A DNA stretch of 63,597 nt, taken from the NCBI GenBank assembly GCA_030849805.1, contig JASANZ010002176.1:1-63597 (forward strand), given 5' to 3'. The position numbers were made by a program, and so were the translations under genes. Origin of the DNA: Sergeia podlipaevii. Its lineage: Eukaryota; Euglenozoa; Kinetoplastea; Trypanosomatida; Trypanosomatidae. The notes beneath the pieces are model-generated. The model made no database searches. It was not told where the DNA came from and worked only from the letters and a program-made list of their open reading frames with translations. Every line of letters starts with the position of its first letter. Within the stretch, counting starts at the first letter, position 1. Positions 29,668 through 38,408 of the stretch are shown one piece after another.

Positions 29668-31026
29668 TTACAACTTTGACAAATCGATATCGTTGAACTT
29701 GGCGGGATCATAAGGCTTTAGCACAAAGCCAAAACTCAGCATCTCCTTAACCACACGTTGCCAGTGGTCTTCATCGATGGTTTCGACCTGCATGTGCAGC
29801 GTGGTCACGTGAACATCATTCACGAGCGGAGTCTCCTGCGAAATACTTTTCACGCTCGCACCCGTCTTGCGTAGAGCCTCTGCAAACGAAGAGAGACCAC
29901 CCACACGATCAGAAATAGCCACATCGAACATGTGCAACCGGCCGGAGGCGTAGAGGCCCTGGTTGATTACGCGGCCCAACATTGTAATATCAATATTGCC
30001 GCCAGTAATCACTGTCACAACATTCTTGCCCTCCAGTTCCGCATCAAACCGGCCTGACATGATAGCCGCGAGACCAGTGGCGCCGCCACCCTCCACCACA
30101 AGCTTCTCCACTTCCAGCAGGTGCAGAATAGCACGCGCGATGGTCTTCTCGGGCACAACCACCATCTCATCAACGTAGTCTTGAATGTACTGGAAGGTGT
30201 TGGTGCCCACCACATTTACGGCCAGACCATCCGCGAGCGTGCCACCCGCGCCAACCGGGGTGAACACAGGTTTGCCACTCTTCATTGCGTTCGTTACACT
30301 CGGGCACCGGTCGGACTCGACACCGATGATCTTCACTTTGGGGTTCAGGCGCTTAATCGCCAGCGCAGTGCCAGCGATCAGACCGCCACCACCGACGGGA
30401 ATGATGACCACATCGACGCTTGGCATCTGATCCAAGATCTCCAAACCACATGTGCCCGCACCACTGATCACATCGGGATCATCAAACCCATTTACATACT
30501 TGAGTTTCCTCTCAGCACAAAGGCGTGTTGCCTCTGTCTTGGCCTCGTCAAAAGATTTACCAAAAAGTACGACGTTAGCACCGAACGCACGGCAGCTTTG
30601 AACCTTCACGATGGGTGCAGATAGGGGCATCACAACAGTAACGGGGATGCCCAACTTGGCACCGTGATACGCAAGTGCCTGAGCATGATTGCCAGCGGAA
30701 GCAGTTATAACGCCCGCCTTCGCGACATCCTTGGGCAGGCACAACAATGCATTGAGTGCGCCACGCTCCTTGTACGCGCCGGTGCGCCTGAAGTGATCCA
30801 ATTTGTAGAAGGTGCGGACTTTAGTGCCGGGAAAGGGGCGACCTTTGATGATCTGCGTAGGTTCCAAGTACCGCTGAATACGGCGGCGCGCAAGCTCGAC
30901 TGAAATCCATGGGTCAGCGTTCCCATTGGTCTGCTGCTTCTGTGCATTCTCCGACTTCTTGAGAGCCTTAATGGCATTGTCATCCATGGCCTTGCGCTGC
31001 TCGTCATCTTCAGTCTGGCTGCTCAT
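29668..31026 (-). CDS. Threonine dehydratase (threonine ammonia-lyase), copy 1
   Basis: 452 aa from the ATG at 31026. The frame extends upstream but only through phenylalanine-rich leader, and the splice acceptor at 31065-31066 excludes it. It is a fold-type II PLP enzyme: the Schiff-base lysine sits in TGAYKERGALN, the phosphate/substrate loop in SAGNHAQALA, and the PLP-phosphate Gly loop in VGGGGLIAG. The C-terminal ~90 residues (MFDVAISDRVGG...VHVTTLHMQVETID) form an ACT-type regulatory domain. It deaminates threonine (and probably serine) to 2-oxobutyrate and ammonia, either for catabolism or as the first step to isoleucine. Single ACT domains are typical of catabolic/TdcB-like and short IlvA forms. 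No organelle signal is obvious. Tandem with copy 2. Confidence 0.93.
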   Translation of the reverse strand: MSSQTEDDEQRKAMDDNAIKALKKSENAQKQQTNGNADPWISVELARRRIQRYLEPTQIIKGRPFPGTKVRTFYKLDHFRRTGAYKERGALNALLCLPKDVAKAGVITASAGNHAQALAYHGAKLGIPVTVVMPLSAPIVKVQSCRAFGANVVLFGKSFDEAKTEATRLCAERKLKYVNGFDDPDVISGAGTCGLEILDQMPSVDVVIIPVGGGGLIAGTALAIKRLNPKVKIIGVESDRCPSVTNAMKSGKPVFTPVGAGGTLADGLAVNVVGTNTFQYIQDYVDEMVVVPEKTIARAILHLLEVEKLVVEGGGATGLAAIMSGRFDAELEGKNVVTVITGGNIDITMLGRVINQGLYASGRLHMFDVAISDRVGGLSSFAEALRKTGASVKSISQETPLVNDVHVTTLHMQVETIDEDHWQRVVKEMLSFGFVLKPYDPAKFNDIDLSKL

Positions 31027-31064
31027 AGACGCGAGGTGGATGGTGGTTTGTTTATAAGCTTTTA

Positions 31065-31125
31065 CTGTTTGTTGTTTATCAGTATCGCACGAGCAAAAGA
31101 AAAGAGAAAAGAGAAAGGGGAAAAA
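31065..31125 (-). promoter_or_regulatory. Predicted trans-splice acceptor of threonine dehydratase copy 1
   Basis: On the coding strand a T/C tract (31125-31090) is followed by an AG-poor stretch and AACAG at 31066-31065, 38 nt before the ATG at 31026. This argues against use of the upstream in-frame start. Confidence 0.5.
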
Positions 31126-31621
31126 AAACTTGCTTATCACACTTTGATGGGAAAAGAATGGTAATTCTGGCGCTAAAAAAAGAAAGAAAAAAGAGAGAGA
31201 CGCTTTGTGTGCTTATAAACTGGCTGCTTTACTGGAGAAAGAAGAAACAACAATTTTAAATAATGATTTAAGCTTTGTATTCCCTCGGATAAAAGACCAT
31301 ATAAAAATTGGTAAAAAAAAAAAAGGAGGATGTGGAAGTAAGAAAAGTAGGCACACAGATGCGTATTTAGAACAAAAAAAAATTCAGTTGTCAGACTATC
31401 TGATGGGGTGAGAATGAGTGACAACAGTGCATTTGCAAGAACTCAAAAAAAAAAAATTTCATACTCTCCTTCAGCAAAAATTTAAAAAAATTAAAAACAA
31501 AGTTTTCTTCAAAAGATATGCGATGAATACTCGTTTTGAGGTGATTTACATATAACTAGACTAAGAAAAAAAAAAAAACGTTTTGATGTGCGCCTAAAGC
31601 AGCAATACAAAGAAAAGGAGA

Positions 31622-31657
31622 GTATATGTATATATATATATATATATGTATATATAA
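31622..31657. repeat. (TA)n microsatellite
   Basis: About 36 bases of alternating T and A with two TGTA interruptions, in the spacer between the tandem dehydratases. Confidence 0.85.
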
Positions 31658-32351
31658 AAGCAGGAGTGGCATTCCATGTTGCATACCGAGAATAGAGGGG
31701 AGAAAAAGAGAAAACATTATCAGTATAAAGTACTATGTCCATGTACTGTACATAAATAATGTGCTTCTCTTTATCCATATGCCCGTGCAGTCTCCTATTG
31801 TCAATACATATAAAATGCAAAAGGAAGCTGTTATATAGAATCTTATCCTCTTCCTCCCCTCCCAGGTAGCTCCAAAAGTAAATGCAAATTGGAAAAAAAA
31901 AAAGTCATGTATATTCGATGTACAAGAATAGAAAATCACGTGAAACAGGCATCCGGAAAATCCTTTCTGACCTCCTTTCCCTCTCTTCACCAAATTGAGA
32001 GTAGTGCCACACTTACACTCAGAGAGAAAGAAATAAACGTATAAAAATAGAAAAAGAAGAATAGAAATGAGAAAAAAGAGTAGTTTTTCAAAAAAAAAAA
32101 AAAAGGGGGGTGGAAGAAAAAGAAATGATTTATGGCAATGCCACAAAACATGAATAGCAAACATAGTTATATATATATGTATGTTTCTCTTTATAGCCAC
32201 CTTCACATCTCATCAGCTCCGCTGCTACTGTGCAATGTCCGCCGCAAAGATTGAGACAAAGGGGGGAGCAGATAACACGCATATGCACACTCCTTCATCC
32301 ACCCTACTCCCCATGCATATCTTTCCAGCTGCACCGCATCCAGAGATTGCG

Positions 32352-33701
32352 CTATAGCTTAGAAAGATCAACATCGCCGAACCTGGAGTAGTCGCACTGC
32401 TTTAGCACAAAGCCAAAACTCAGCATCTCCTTAACCACACGTTGCCAGTGGTCATCGTCGATGGTTTCGACCTGCATGTGCAGCGTGGTCACGTGAACAT
32501 CATTCACGAGCGGAGTCTCCTGCGAAATGTTCTTAATACTCGCACCAGTTTTGCGCAGACACTCTGCGAAGGTGGCAACGCCTCCAATACGGTTAGAAAT
32601 AGCCACATCGAACATGTGCAACCGACTTGAGGCGTAGAGGCCCTGGTTGATTACGCGGCCCAACATTGTAATATCAATATTGCCGCCAGTAACCACTGTC
32701 ACAACATTCTTGCCCTCCAGCTCCGCGTCCAGCAACCCTGACATGATCGCCGCCACACCAGTGGCGCCTGCACCTTCCACCATCAGTTTCTCCACTTCCA
32801 GCATGTGCAGGATAGCACGCGCGATGGCTTTCTCGGGCACAACTACCATCCGGTCAACATATCGTTGTATATGCTGAAAGGTGTTGGTGCCCACCATACT
32901 CACGGCCAGACCATCCGCGAGCGTGCCACCCGCGCCAACCGGGGTGAACACAGGTTTGCCATTTTTCAACGCATTGCTCACGCCCGCGCACCGGTCGGAC
33001 TCGACACCGATGATCTTCACTTTGGGGTTCAGGCGCTTAATCGCCAGCGCAGCGCCAGCGAGGAGACCACCACCACCGACGGGAATGATGACCACATCGA
33101 CGCTTGGCAGCTGATCCAAGATCTCCAAACCACATGTGCCCGCACCACTGATCACATCGGGATCATCAAACCCATTTACATACTTGAGCTTTCTCTCAGC
33201 GGCAAGACGGAAGGCCTCTTCCTTCGCTTCATCGAAAGTATTGCCGAAGAGAACAACGCTAGCACCGTAGCCGCGACAGTTCTGAACCTTCACGATGGGT
33301 GCCGTCACTGGCATCACAACAGTGACGTGGATGCCCAACTTGGTGCCGTGATACGCAAGTGCCTGAGCATGATTGCCAGCGGAAGCGGCGATAACGCCCG
33401 CCTTCGCGACATCCTTCGGCAAGCACAACAATGCATTGAGTGCGCCACGCTCCTTGTACGCGCCGGTGCGCCTGAAGTGATCCAATTTGTAGAAGGTGCG
33501 GACTTTAGTGCCGGGAAAGGGGCGACCCCTCATAAGGGGAGTTGGGTTCAGATACCGCTGAATACGGCGGCGCGCAAGTTCGACCGAAATCCATGGGTCG
33601 CATTTCTCCATGGGGGGCACCTTCACCGGCTTGACCGAGGGCGTAGCGACAGCGCTCTCCTTGGTGGTGGGGGTGGACCCTGTGGGCGGCCAGTGCTGCA
33701 T
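32352..33701 (-). CDS. Threonine dehydratase (threonine ammonia-lyase), copy 2
   Basis: 449 aa, ATG at 33701, closely related to copy 1 over the whole length after residue ~40. It keeps the catalytic lysine in TGAYKERGALN, the SAGNHAQALA loop and the VGGGGLLAG loop, and the ACT region. The N-terminal ~40 residues (rich in Pro, Thr and Lys) have nothing in common with copy 1. Differences also gather near the substrate-side and ACT segments (MSGLLDAEL for MSGRFDAEL, SNRIGGVATFAECL for SDRVGGLSSFAEAL). Several blocks are nearly identical at base level, for example 32396-32525 with 29737-29866 and 33468-33530 with 30780-30842. That suggests gene conversion acting on an older duplication. Both copies look functional. 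Confidence 0.93.
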   Translation of the reverse strand: MQHWPPTGSTPTTKESAVATPSVKPVKVPPMEKCDPWISVELARRRIQRYLNPTPLMRGRPFPGTKVRTFYKLDHFRRTGAYKERGALNALLCLPKDVAKAGVIAASAGNHAQALAYHGTKLGIHVTVVMPVTAPIVKVQNCRGYGASVVLFGNTFDEAKEEAFRLAAERKLKYVNGFDDPDVISGAGTCGLEILDQLPSVDVVIIPVGGGGLLAGAALAIKRLNPKVKIIGVESDRCAGVSNALKNGKPVFTPVGAGGTLADGLAVSMVGTNTFQHIQRYVDRMVVVPEKAIARAILHMLEVEKLMVEGAGATGVAAIMSGLLDAELEGKNVVTVVTGGNIDITMLGRVINQGLYASSRLHMFDVAISNRIGGVATFAECLRKTGASIKNISQETPLVNDVHVTTLHMQVETIDDDHWQRVVKEMLSFGFVLKQCDYSRFGDVDLSKL

Positions 33702-34084
33702 TCTCTTTCAGTGAGGAGTAAGTGAAGGGGTAGCGGTGCTTTGTAGCTGTTCTTTCCCTCTTTGAAAAGAAAAGAAAAAAAACTTCAAATGTTCAAATAT
33801 AAGAAAAAAAAAAATCCAGCAAAGAAAAAAAAAGGAAGCAAATGATGGTGATGATGATTATGCAGTCGCTTCAATGTGCAATTACAAAAAAAATGTACGA
33901 CAATGGTGTCTGTAAGGGGAGCGGGGAGTATCTGAGCAGCGCAACGGCACGCGCCTGCATTTAAGATAAAATTATAAGTGAAAACGAAAAGAAGAGGGAG
34001 AGGGCATAAGGAAGCACAATAGCAGTTGAACACTAACGCAAGAAAATAATAATAATAAAACATATATTACTCCATCGTCACGAG
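33702..34084. other. Spacer
   Basis: A purine-rich block at 33763-33782, A-runs at 33801-33812 and 33825-33834 and an ATGATG stretch at 33842-33858. Nothing coding. Confidence 0.5.
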
Positions 34085-35404
34085 TTAAGTGTCCCCGCCG
34101 CTGCATGATGGAGCATCTTTCCCAAGAGCACGACAACACTTGTAGCCCCATGCAAACGTGGTGAGGTCAAAAAAGCTTCCGTACGCATGCGTATGGCCAT
34201 TGTGTGTCGCCCCCTGCGTAAGCCAGCGCGTCGCCTCCTCCAGGTCATCCCTGCCAACGTTTGCGACTGCCGGCGTCCCAAGTGCGGAACTCTGTGCGGA
34301 GGCGGCGTGCTCGTTTCCGTCTGTTGAAGCTTTAGTGCCACTCATAGTAGCGGTAGTGGCGTCTGTAGTCGATGCGGAGGTGTGTGAGGACGCAACGCCA
34401 TATAATGATCGCAGCAGTGCCGCCTGTGGCGAGTCCTGCTCCTGGGCCGTCACTCTTCCACCCACATCCTTCTCGCCGCTCGCAGTCGCGCCGGTTTTTC
34501 TCTTGCGCATCTCTGCATCGTAGTCAAAGTCCACAAAGCCCTTTGACTGACCAGTCAAGTAACGGTGCTGCGATTCTACGTAGTCGTAAAACTCGTCAGA
34601 GCGGTACCTCTCAAGGTCACCTTGAAACACCCTTGTAGGGTCCGCCGCGTTAGGGTTCCCGCGCATAGAACCAGTCTTGGGATCAAAGAAGCAGTTGTCA
34701 TCCTGCGCGTCCAAGTTCTGCAAATACTTCGGTAGTGCCGCTATGGCGCCACCTCCGTGTCGCGCAGAAAGCGCAGTAAAAACGCCTTCAGGCCGTAATT
34801 TTTTTTTATCTGGGTCATCCTGCAGGCCATCGCCGATGGTCTTGTTGCCATGCACGTCGATTGCGCCTTTAAGAAGATCCACTCCAACGTTGCCGACAAG
34901 ACGATCGCGCTTGTGAGGAACGCCGCCACCGACGCTGGAGGACGATAGAGTGGGTGCCAGTACCACGTCCACACCTGTCACCTTCCCGGTGAACACGGCG
35001 CCAACCTTCTTCTTCGAGTGTACACACTCGCGTGTCTTGTGTGTGCGTGACCCGCAGTTCTTACACGCACCCGCGACAAACGTTGTCGCCTTCCCAATCA
35101 CCTTCACCTTCTCTATCTCCGGAGTGAGAAGGCCATCCCTCTCAATGTGGCGGTTGCGCTGGTGCTCCAATGTGGGTCCACTCACGCCGTAGTACCACGG
35201 CGCCTGAGCAATGGACTGCGGGACGTTAGGGCTGATCTCCTGCTGTGTTAATGTATCGACCGCAAGAGGCGCCAGGCCGAACTTTCTCTTCTCATCGAGC
35301 TCGCGTTGTTGGCGCAGAAGCTGGCGCGCTGACATATGGCCTCCACCGCTGCCACCGGAAGCAGCAGAACTTCCCTTACCCGGATTCGCTGAAGGTGGTT
35401 GCAT
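34085..35404 (-). CDS. SLU7: Pre-mRNA splicing factor SLU7
   Basis: 439 aa from the ATG at 35404; an earlier in-frame start has no support. The diagnostic core is present: NPQ-like PNVPQSIAQAPWYYGVSGPTLEHQR near residues 65-95, then a CCHC zinc knuckle CKNCGSRTHKTREC near 135-148, followed by KKKVGAVFTGK. All are in the order and spacing of SLU7 from yeast to human. SLU7 acts with PRP18/PRP22 at the second catalytic step and fixes the choice of the 3' splice site. In trypanosomatids nearly all splicing is trans-splicing of the spliced leader, so it should serve that. The C-terminal half (RYRSDEFYDYVESQHRYL, GFVDFDYDAEMRKRKTG) also fits. Gly/Ser-rich N-terminus. Confidence 0.92.
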   Translation of the reverse strand: MQPPSANPGKGSSAASGGSGGGHMSARQLLRQQRELDEKRKFGLAPLAVDTLTQQEISPNVPQSIAQAPWYYGVSGPTLEHQRNRHIERDGLLTPEIEKVKVIGKATTFVAGACKNCGSRTHKTRECVHSKKKVGAVFTGKVTGVDVVLAPTLSSSSVGGGVPHKRDRLVGNVGVDLLKGAIDVHGNKTIGDGLQDDPDKKKLRPEGVFTALSARHGGGAIAALPKYLQNLDAQDDNCFFDPKTGSMRGNPNAADPTRVFQGDLERYRSDEFYDYVESQHRYLTGQSKGFVDFDYDAEMRKRKTGATASGEKDVGGRVTAQEQDSPQAALLRSLYGVASSHTSASTTDATTATMSGTKASTDGNEHAASAQSSALGTPAVANVGRDDLEEATRWLTQGATHNGHTHAYGSFFDLTTFAWGYKCCRALGKDAPSCSGGDT

Positions 35405-35907
35405 CACTAAAATGTATAGTATACTAGTTATTCCTAAATGTGTTTGAGTACACAACTGTGTATGTGCAGATTGTGCTCCAATCCGCAAACTAAAATATAA
35501 TTCAAAAAAGAAAAAAAGAGATCATAATATTTTCCTGCATGGGAGGCATACATGATTCAAAGAAGAGGCAAATATATCGTCCTCTCTGTAATCTGGAATT
35601 TTAGAAAAGACATCGACTCTCACAGGGTCCGTGAAAAAAAAAACGTCTTCCATCAGTAGGTATTCGTTGAAGAAATAAAAGTTGTTTTTAAAAAAGCAAG
35701 TACGACCGTTTGCATTGGCAACTAAATCTCTCAATAATAATAACAATAACAGCCAGAGGAAGAACAAAAAAAAAAAATGAACGCGTTAGAGTGATAAAAT
35801 TGTGATGAACTATGCGTGTGGATGTTATTGACTATTGACTAATGTTGTGTTTCGTGTGTATGTGCGTGCGGGTACTTTCTCCTCAGAGTGCTTCCATCTC
35901 CCACCCC
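35405..35907. other. Spacer with SLU7 splice signals
   Basis: Two AG candidates serve SLU7: one just two bases before the ATG (TTTTAG, 35408-35407) and one after a stronger T-rich tract at about 35492. The rest is AT-rich with A-runs at 35636-35643 and 35766-35776. Confidence 0.45.
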
Positions 35908-37572
35908 TTAAGCTGGAGCACTGCCACGAGAGCTGTAGAGTTTGTACAGTGGTGAGCAGTAGGTAGGGCCTAACATATCAAATATCTCCTCCACCTCCTC
36001 CGCGCCAGTGGGATCGGAGAAGAAGTCCTGATGAAGAGCAAGACACCGATTCAGCACCGGGGTCAGCACACGCGGATCGCGAATCTGGAACTTGCAAAGC
36101 CCCCACAGCAGTCGTCGTGTCTCGCCAGCGTCAAGATGGCGGCAGGCAAAAACACTTTGCTCAGAGAGCGCTACCGCCATGTCCTCCTGAAGAAAATTGG
36201 TGCGAGCAAAGGCATGTATGGTGCTAACCAGATCCGTCGCATTGAATTGGTCTGCGATCGACGCGGCGTGTGAGGCAAGCCGCTTAAAAAGCTCCTCGTC
36301 CTTCAGTCCAAAATAAGCGAGCGCGCTAACGGTGAGTGCGATGTCGTGTGCATCGTGGTCCTGCACAACGGCAAGCGCGCGCTCGGCGAGATTGTCAAAA
36401 AGTTCCGGATTGTTAATCCCAATCCTCTGAAAAGCCGCGAGTGTAGTGCTGATGTACTGCGCGTTAAACTCATCAATCAGCTCGACAGCGCGGTTGGTGA
36501 GAACTCCAAAAAGCTGATCGTAGCGGACGCCAAAGATACCAAATGCCTGAAACATCATTGCCACTTGTTCTGCATTCATTTGGTCAACATACTCCATCGC
36601 CTTGCTGGCAAAGCGACGGCTAAGTCTCAGGTCCTTAAGCTGCGCCTTGGAGAACGCTAGAATAAGAGGTGCAAGCTCGTTCACACTCACACGCTCACGC
36701 AGCGACATTGCGCGCCGCGCAATGGCCTCAAACACGTACTTATCCCTGTACCGTAGCTTCGAGAAAGAGGTGGCAAGAATAACCAAGTGGGAAGACTCAA
36801 ACTCGCCTACGCGTGTGAGTGTCTGCACGCGTTTAGAGAGCAGACCAAACAGGCGCTCGTGGTTAATGCCAGTCTTAGAAAAGGCGCTAATGACATTCGT
36901 TACACCTGTCGCGTCAAGATATCTGGCGTTACGGGTGGCCTTCACGGCCTGCAACTCGATCACCTCGCGCGCGTCTCGTGACTTGAGTGTAGCGCACGCC
37001 GTCACCACAATAGGGAGTACGTCCATACTAATAAATCTATCGTTCTTGAGGCAATAGTCAATGCACTCCCGCACCACCCGCGCGTCACTCTCCATGCCAA
37101 AGTACACAGCTGTGTTCAAGAGCAGCGCGACCGTCCGTGCATCCACCCTCTGACCCGAAATTGAAGTCGCAAAGAGCACACGCCGGGCTTGCTGGGCGAG
37201 CATGGGGCTGCCACCACGCTCTTGATGGAGCTTCTTCAGCTGCAGCGCCTCTGTGGCGATATTGCGCGCCGACAGCTGCGACCCGCGTGGCGCACTTGGC
37301 AACGCAATCTCACCCCCTAAATTAGGTCCACCACTCAGTGCAGACCCACCACCACTGCCAGTCCCATAAGTGGAAGATAGCGCCACCACCGGACTCACGG
37401 CTGCAGCCGAGGAAAACGAAGCGCCGGGAACTGGAGAGGGGCTAGTGCCAGGTCCAGGTGCGTGATCAGTGCCGTAGCCACGCGCGGGAGCTCGCAGTGG
37501 GCAAAAAGGTACAAGGCCCAGAGGCGGCATCCTGTTTGAAAACGACAGCCGAAACACGCCGCTCCTTCTCAT
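35908..37572 (-). CDS. Mitochondrial helical-repeat protein (OPR/FASTK-like)
   Basis: 554 aa from the ATG at 37572; an upstream in-frame extension is phenylalanine-rich spacer. It begins with a basic, Arg/Ser/Phe-rich presequence (MRRSGVFRLSFSNRM). A Gly/Ser/Pro-rich linker leads to at least eight two-helix repeats of 36-38 residues. Their signature is [D/N]-hydrophobic-hydrophobic-x-hydrophobic-A-[F/L]-x-[K/R]-x-x-hydrophobic, then L-F-x-x-L-x-x-R-A. Examples are LVILATSFSKLRYRDKYVFE, LAPLILAFSKAQLKDL and ALTVSALAYFGLKDEELFKRL. Such arrays (octotricopeptide/FASTK-like) bind organellar RNA, and kinetoplastids use many in mitochondrial RNA editing, processing and ribosome assembly. No nuclease or RAP domain is evident at the end. 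The exact complex is not identifiable. Confidence 0.85.
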   Translation of the reverse strand: MRRSGVFRLSFSNRMPPLGLVPFCPLRAPARGYGTDHAPGPGTSPSPVPGASFSSAAAVSPVVALSSTYGTGSGGGSALSGGPNLGGEIALPSAPRGSQLSARNIATEALQLKKLHQERGGSPMLAQQARRVLFATSISGQRVDARTVALLLNTAVYFGMESDARVVRECIDYCLKNDRFISMDVLPIVVTACATLKSRDAREVIELQAVKATRNARYLDATGVTNVISAFSKTGINHERLFGLLSKRVQTLTRVGEFESSHLVILATSFSKLRYRDKYVFEAIARRAMSLRERVSVNELAPLILAFSKAQLKDLRLSRRFASKAMEYVDQMNAEQVAMMFQAFGIFGVRYDQLFGVLTNRAVELIDEFNAQYISTTLAAFQRIGINNPELFDNLAERALAVVQDHDAHDIALTVSALAYFGLKDEELFKRLASHAASIADQFNATDLVSTIHAFARTNFLQEDMAVALSEQSVFACRHLDAGETRRLLWGLCKFQIRDPRVLTPVLNRCLALHQDFFSDPTGAEEVEEIFDMLGPTYCSPLYKLYSSRGSAPA

Positions 37573-38408
37573 GATTGTAGGCAAGTATTTAAAAGAAAGT
37601 TTTAAAAGAAAGATAGAAGGAAGAAAGGTCAAAGGAACGAAAAAAAAAACGCCAATGATGCTCCTTAACACGAAATGCTTCAAACGTGAAAAGAGAAGGT
37701 GAGAAGCAGAAAAGGGAAAAAAAAAATGCCTAAACTTTTGCAAATGTAATTTTTTTTTAAAAAAAAAAAAAGAACGACAAAGGATGATCCTAAAGACGGA
37801 GAATTAGGAGCGGCTCTCTTCTCTACTTCTCTCTTCTCTTCTGCTGAAAGGAGGAGGAGAGGCACGGTATATGCTGTGATTACTTGCCTGCTATCGCTTG
37901 CTTATTTATTTTATTTATTTCTTCTTCTTCTATATAGTGCGTACTACTGTTGTTGATTGATGATATAAGTTTACAGAGAAAAGGACAAAAAAGAAAAAGA
38001 AAGATGGATGCTTTTCCTTGTGTGTGGCTAGGCATGTATAAAAAAAGAGAGCACGACATACAACTTTGGGTATATAGAGTTGTGGCGTACGATGGTATTT
38101 CTTCCAAATACTGAGACGTCTTAACACCTGCAATACATATATATATACTTGTCATATTTTAGTACTGAAAACAACTAGAAATGGTGTGATAGAGACAACT
38201 GTGACACTTGAGTATGGTATAACAACAATTATATGGTTCCGCAAACCAAAGTTCTAGCGATATTGTCTCCCCCCATGGCGCTAAGGCACAAACAACCGTG
38301 AACAAGAAGTGGAGAACAAAGGGGGAGGGGAGACATCTCTTTCGCCAGTACTCACGTATTCTCCTAGCTATCTAAGTCCTCCTCTCCTCTCCGTCCAATA
38401 GCAAACCC
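37573..38408. other. Spacer
   Basis: The stretch 37590-37650 is GA-rich, thus CT-rich on the coding strand, and probably carries the splice signal of the repeat protein. A-runs occur at 37641-37649, 37717-37726 and 37759-37771. TATATA stretches lie at 38136-38147. No gene. Confidence 0.5.

Larger units (their letters stand above)
31027..32351. other. Spacer between the two dehydratase genes
   Basis: A pyrimidine-rich coding-strand tract at 31090-31125 precedes an acceptor AG at 31066-31065. Further right are A-runs at 31312-31324, 31445-31456 and 32090-32104 and an AT microsatellite at 31622-31657. No gene seen. The flanks of the two copies are not obviously alike. Confidence 0.5.

Noticed and set aside
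32805..33725. 306-codon open frame on the + strand opposite threonine dehydratase copy 2, with a partner opposite copy 1
   Set aside because: It mirrors the codon bias of the dehydratase; a similar antisense frame opposite copy 1 is expected from the sequence similarity. No splice signal precedes it on the + strand.
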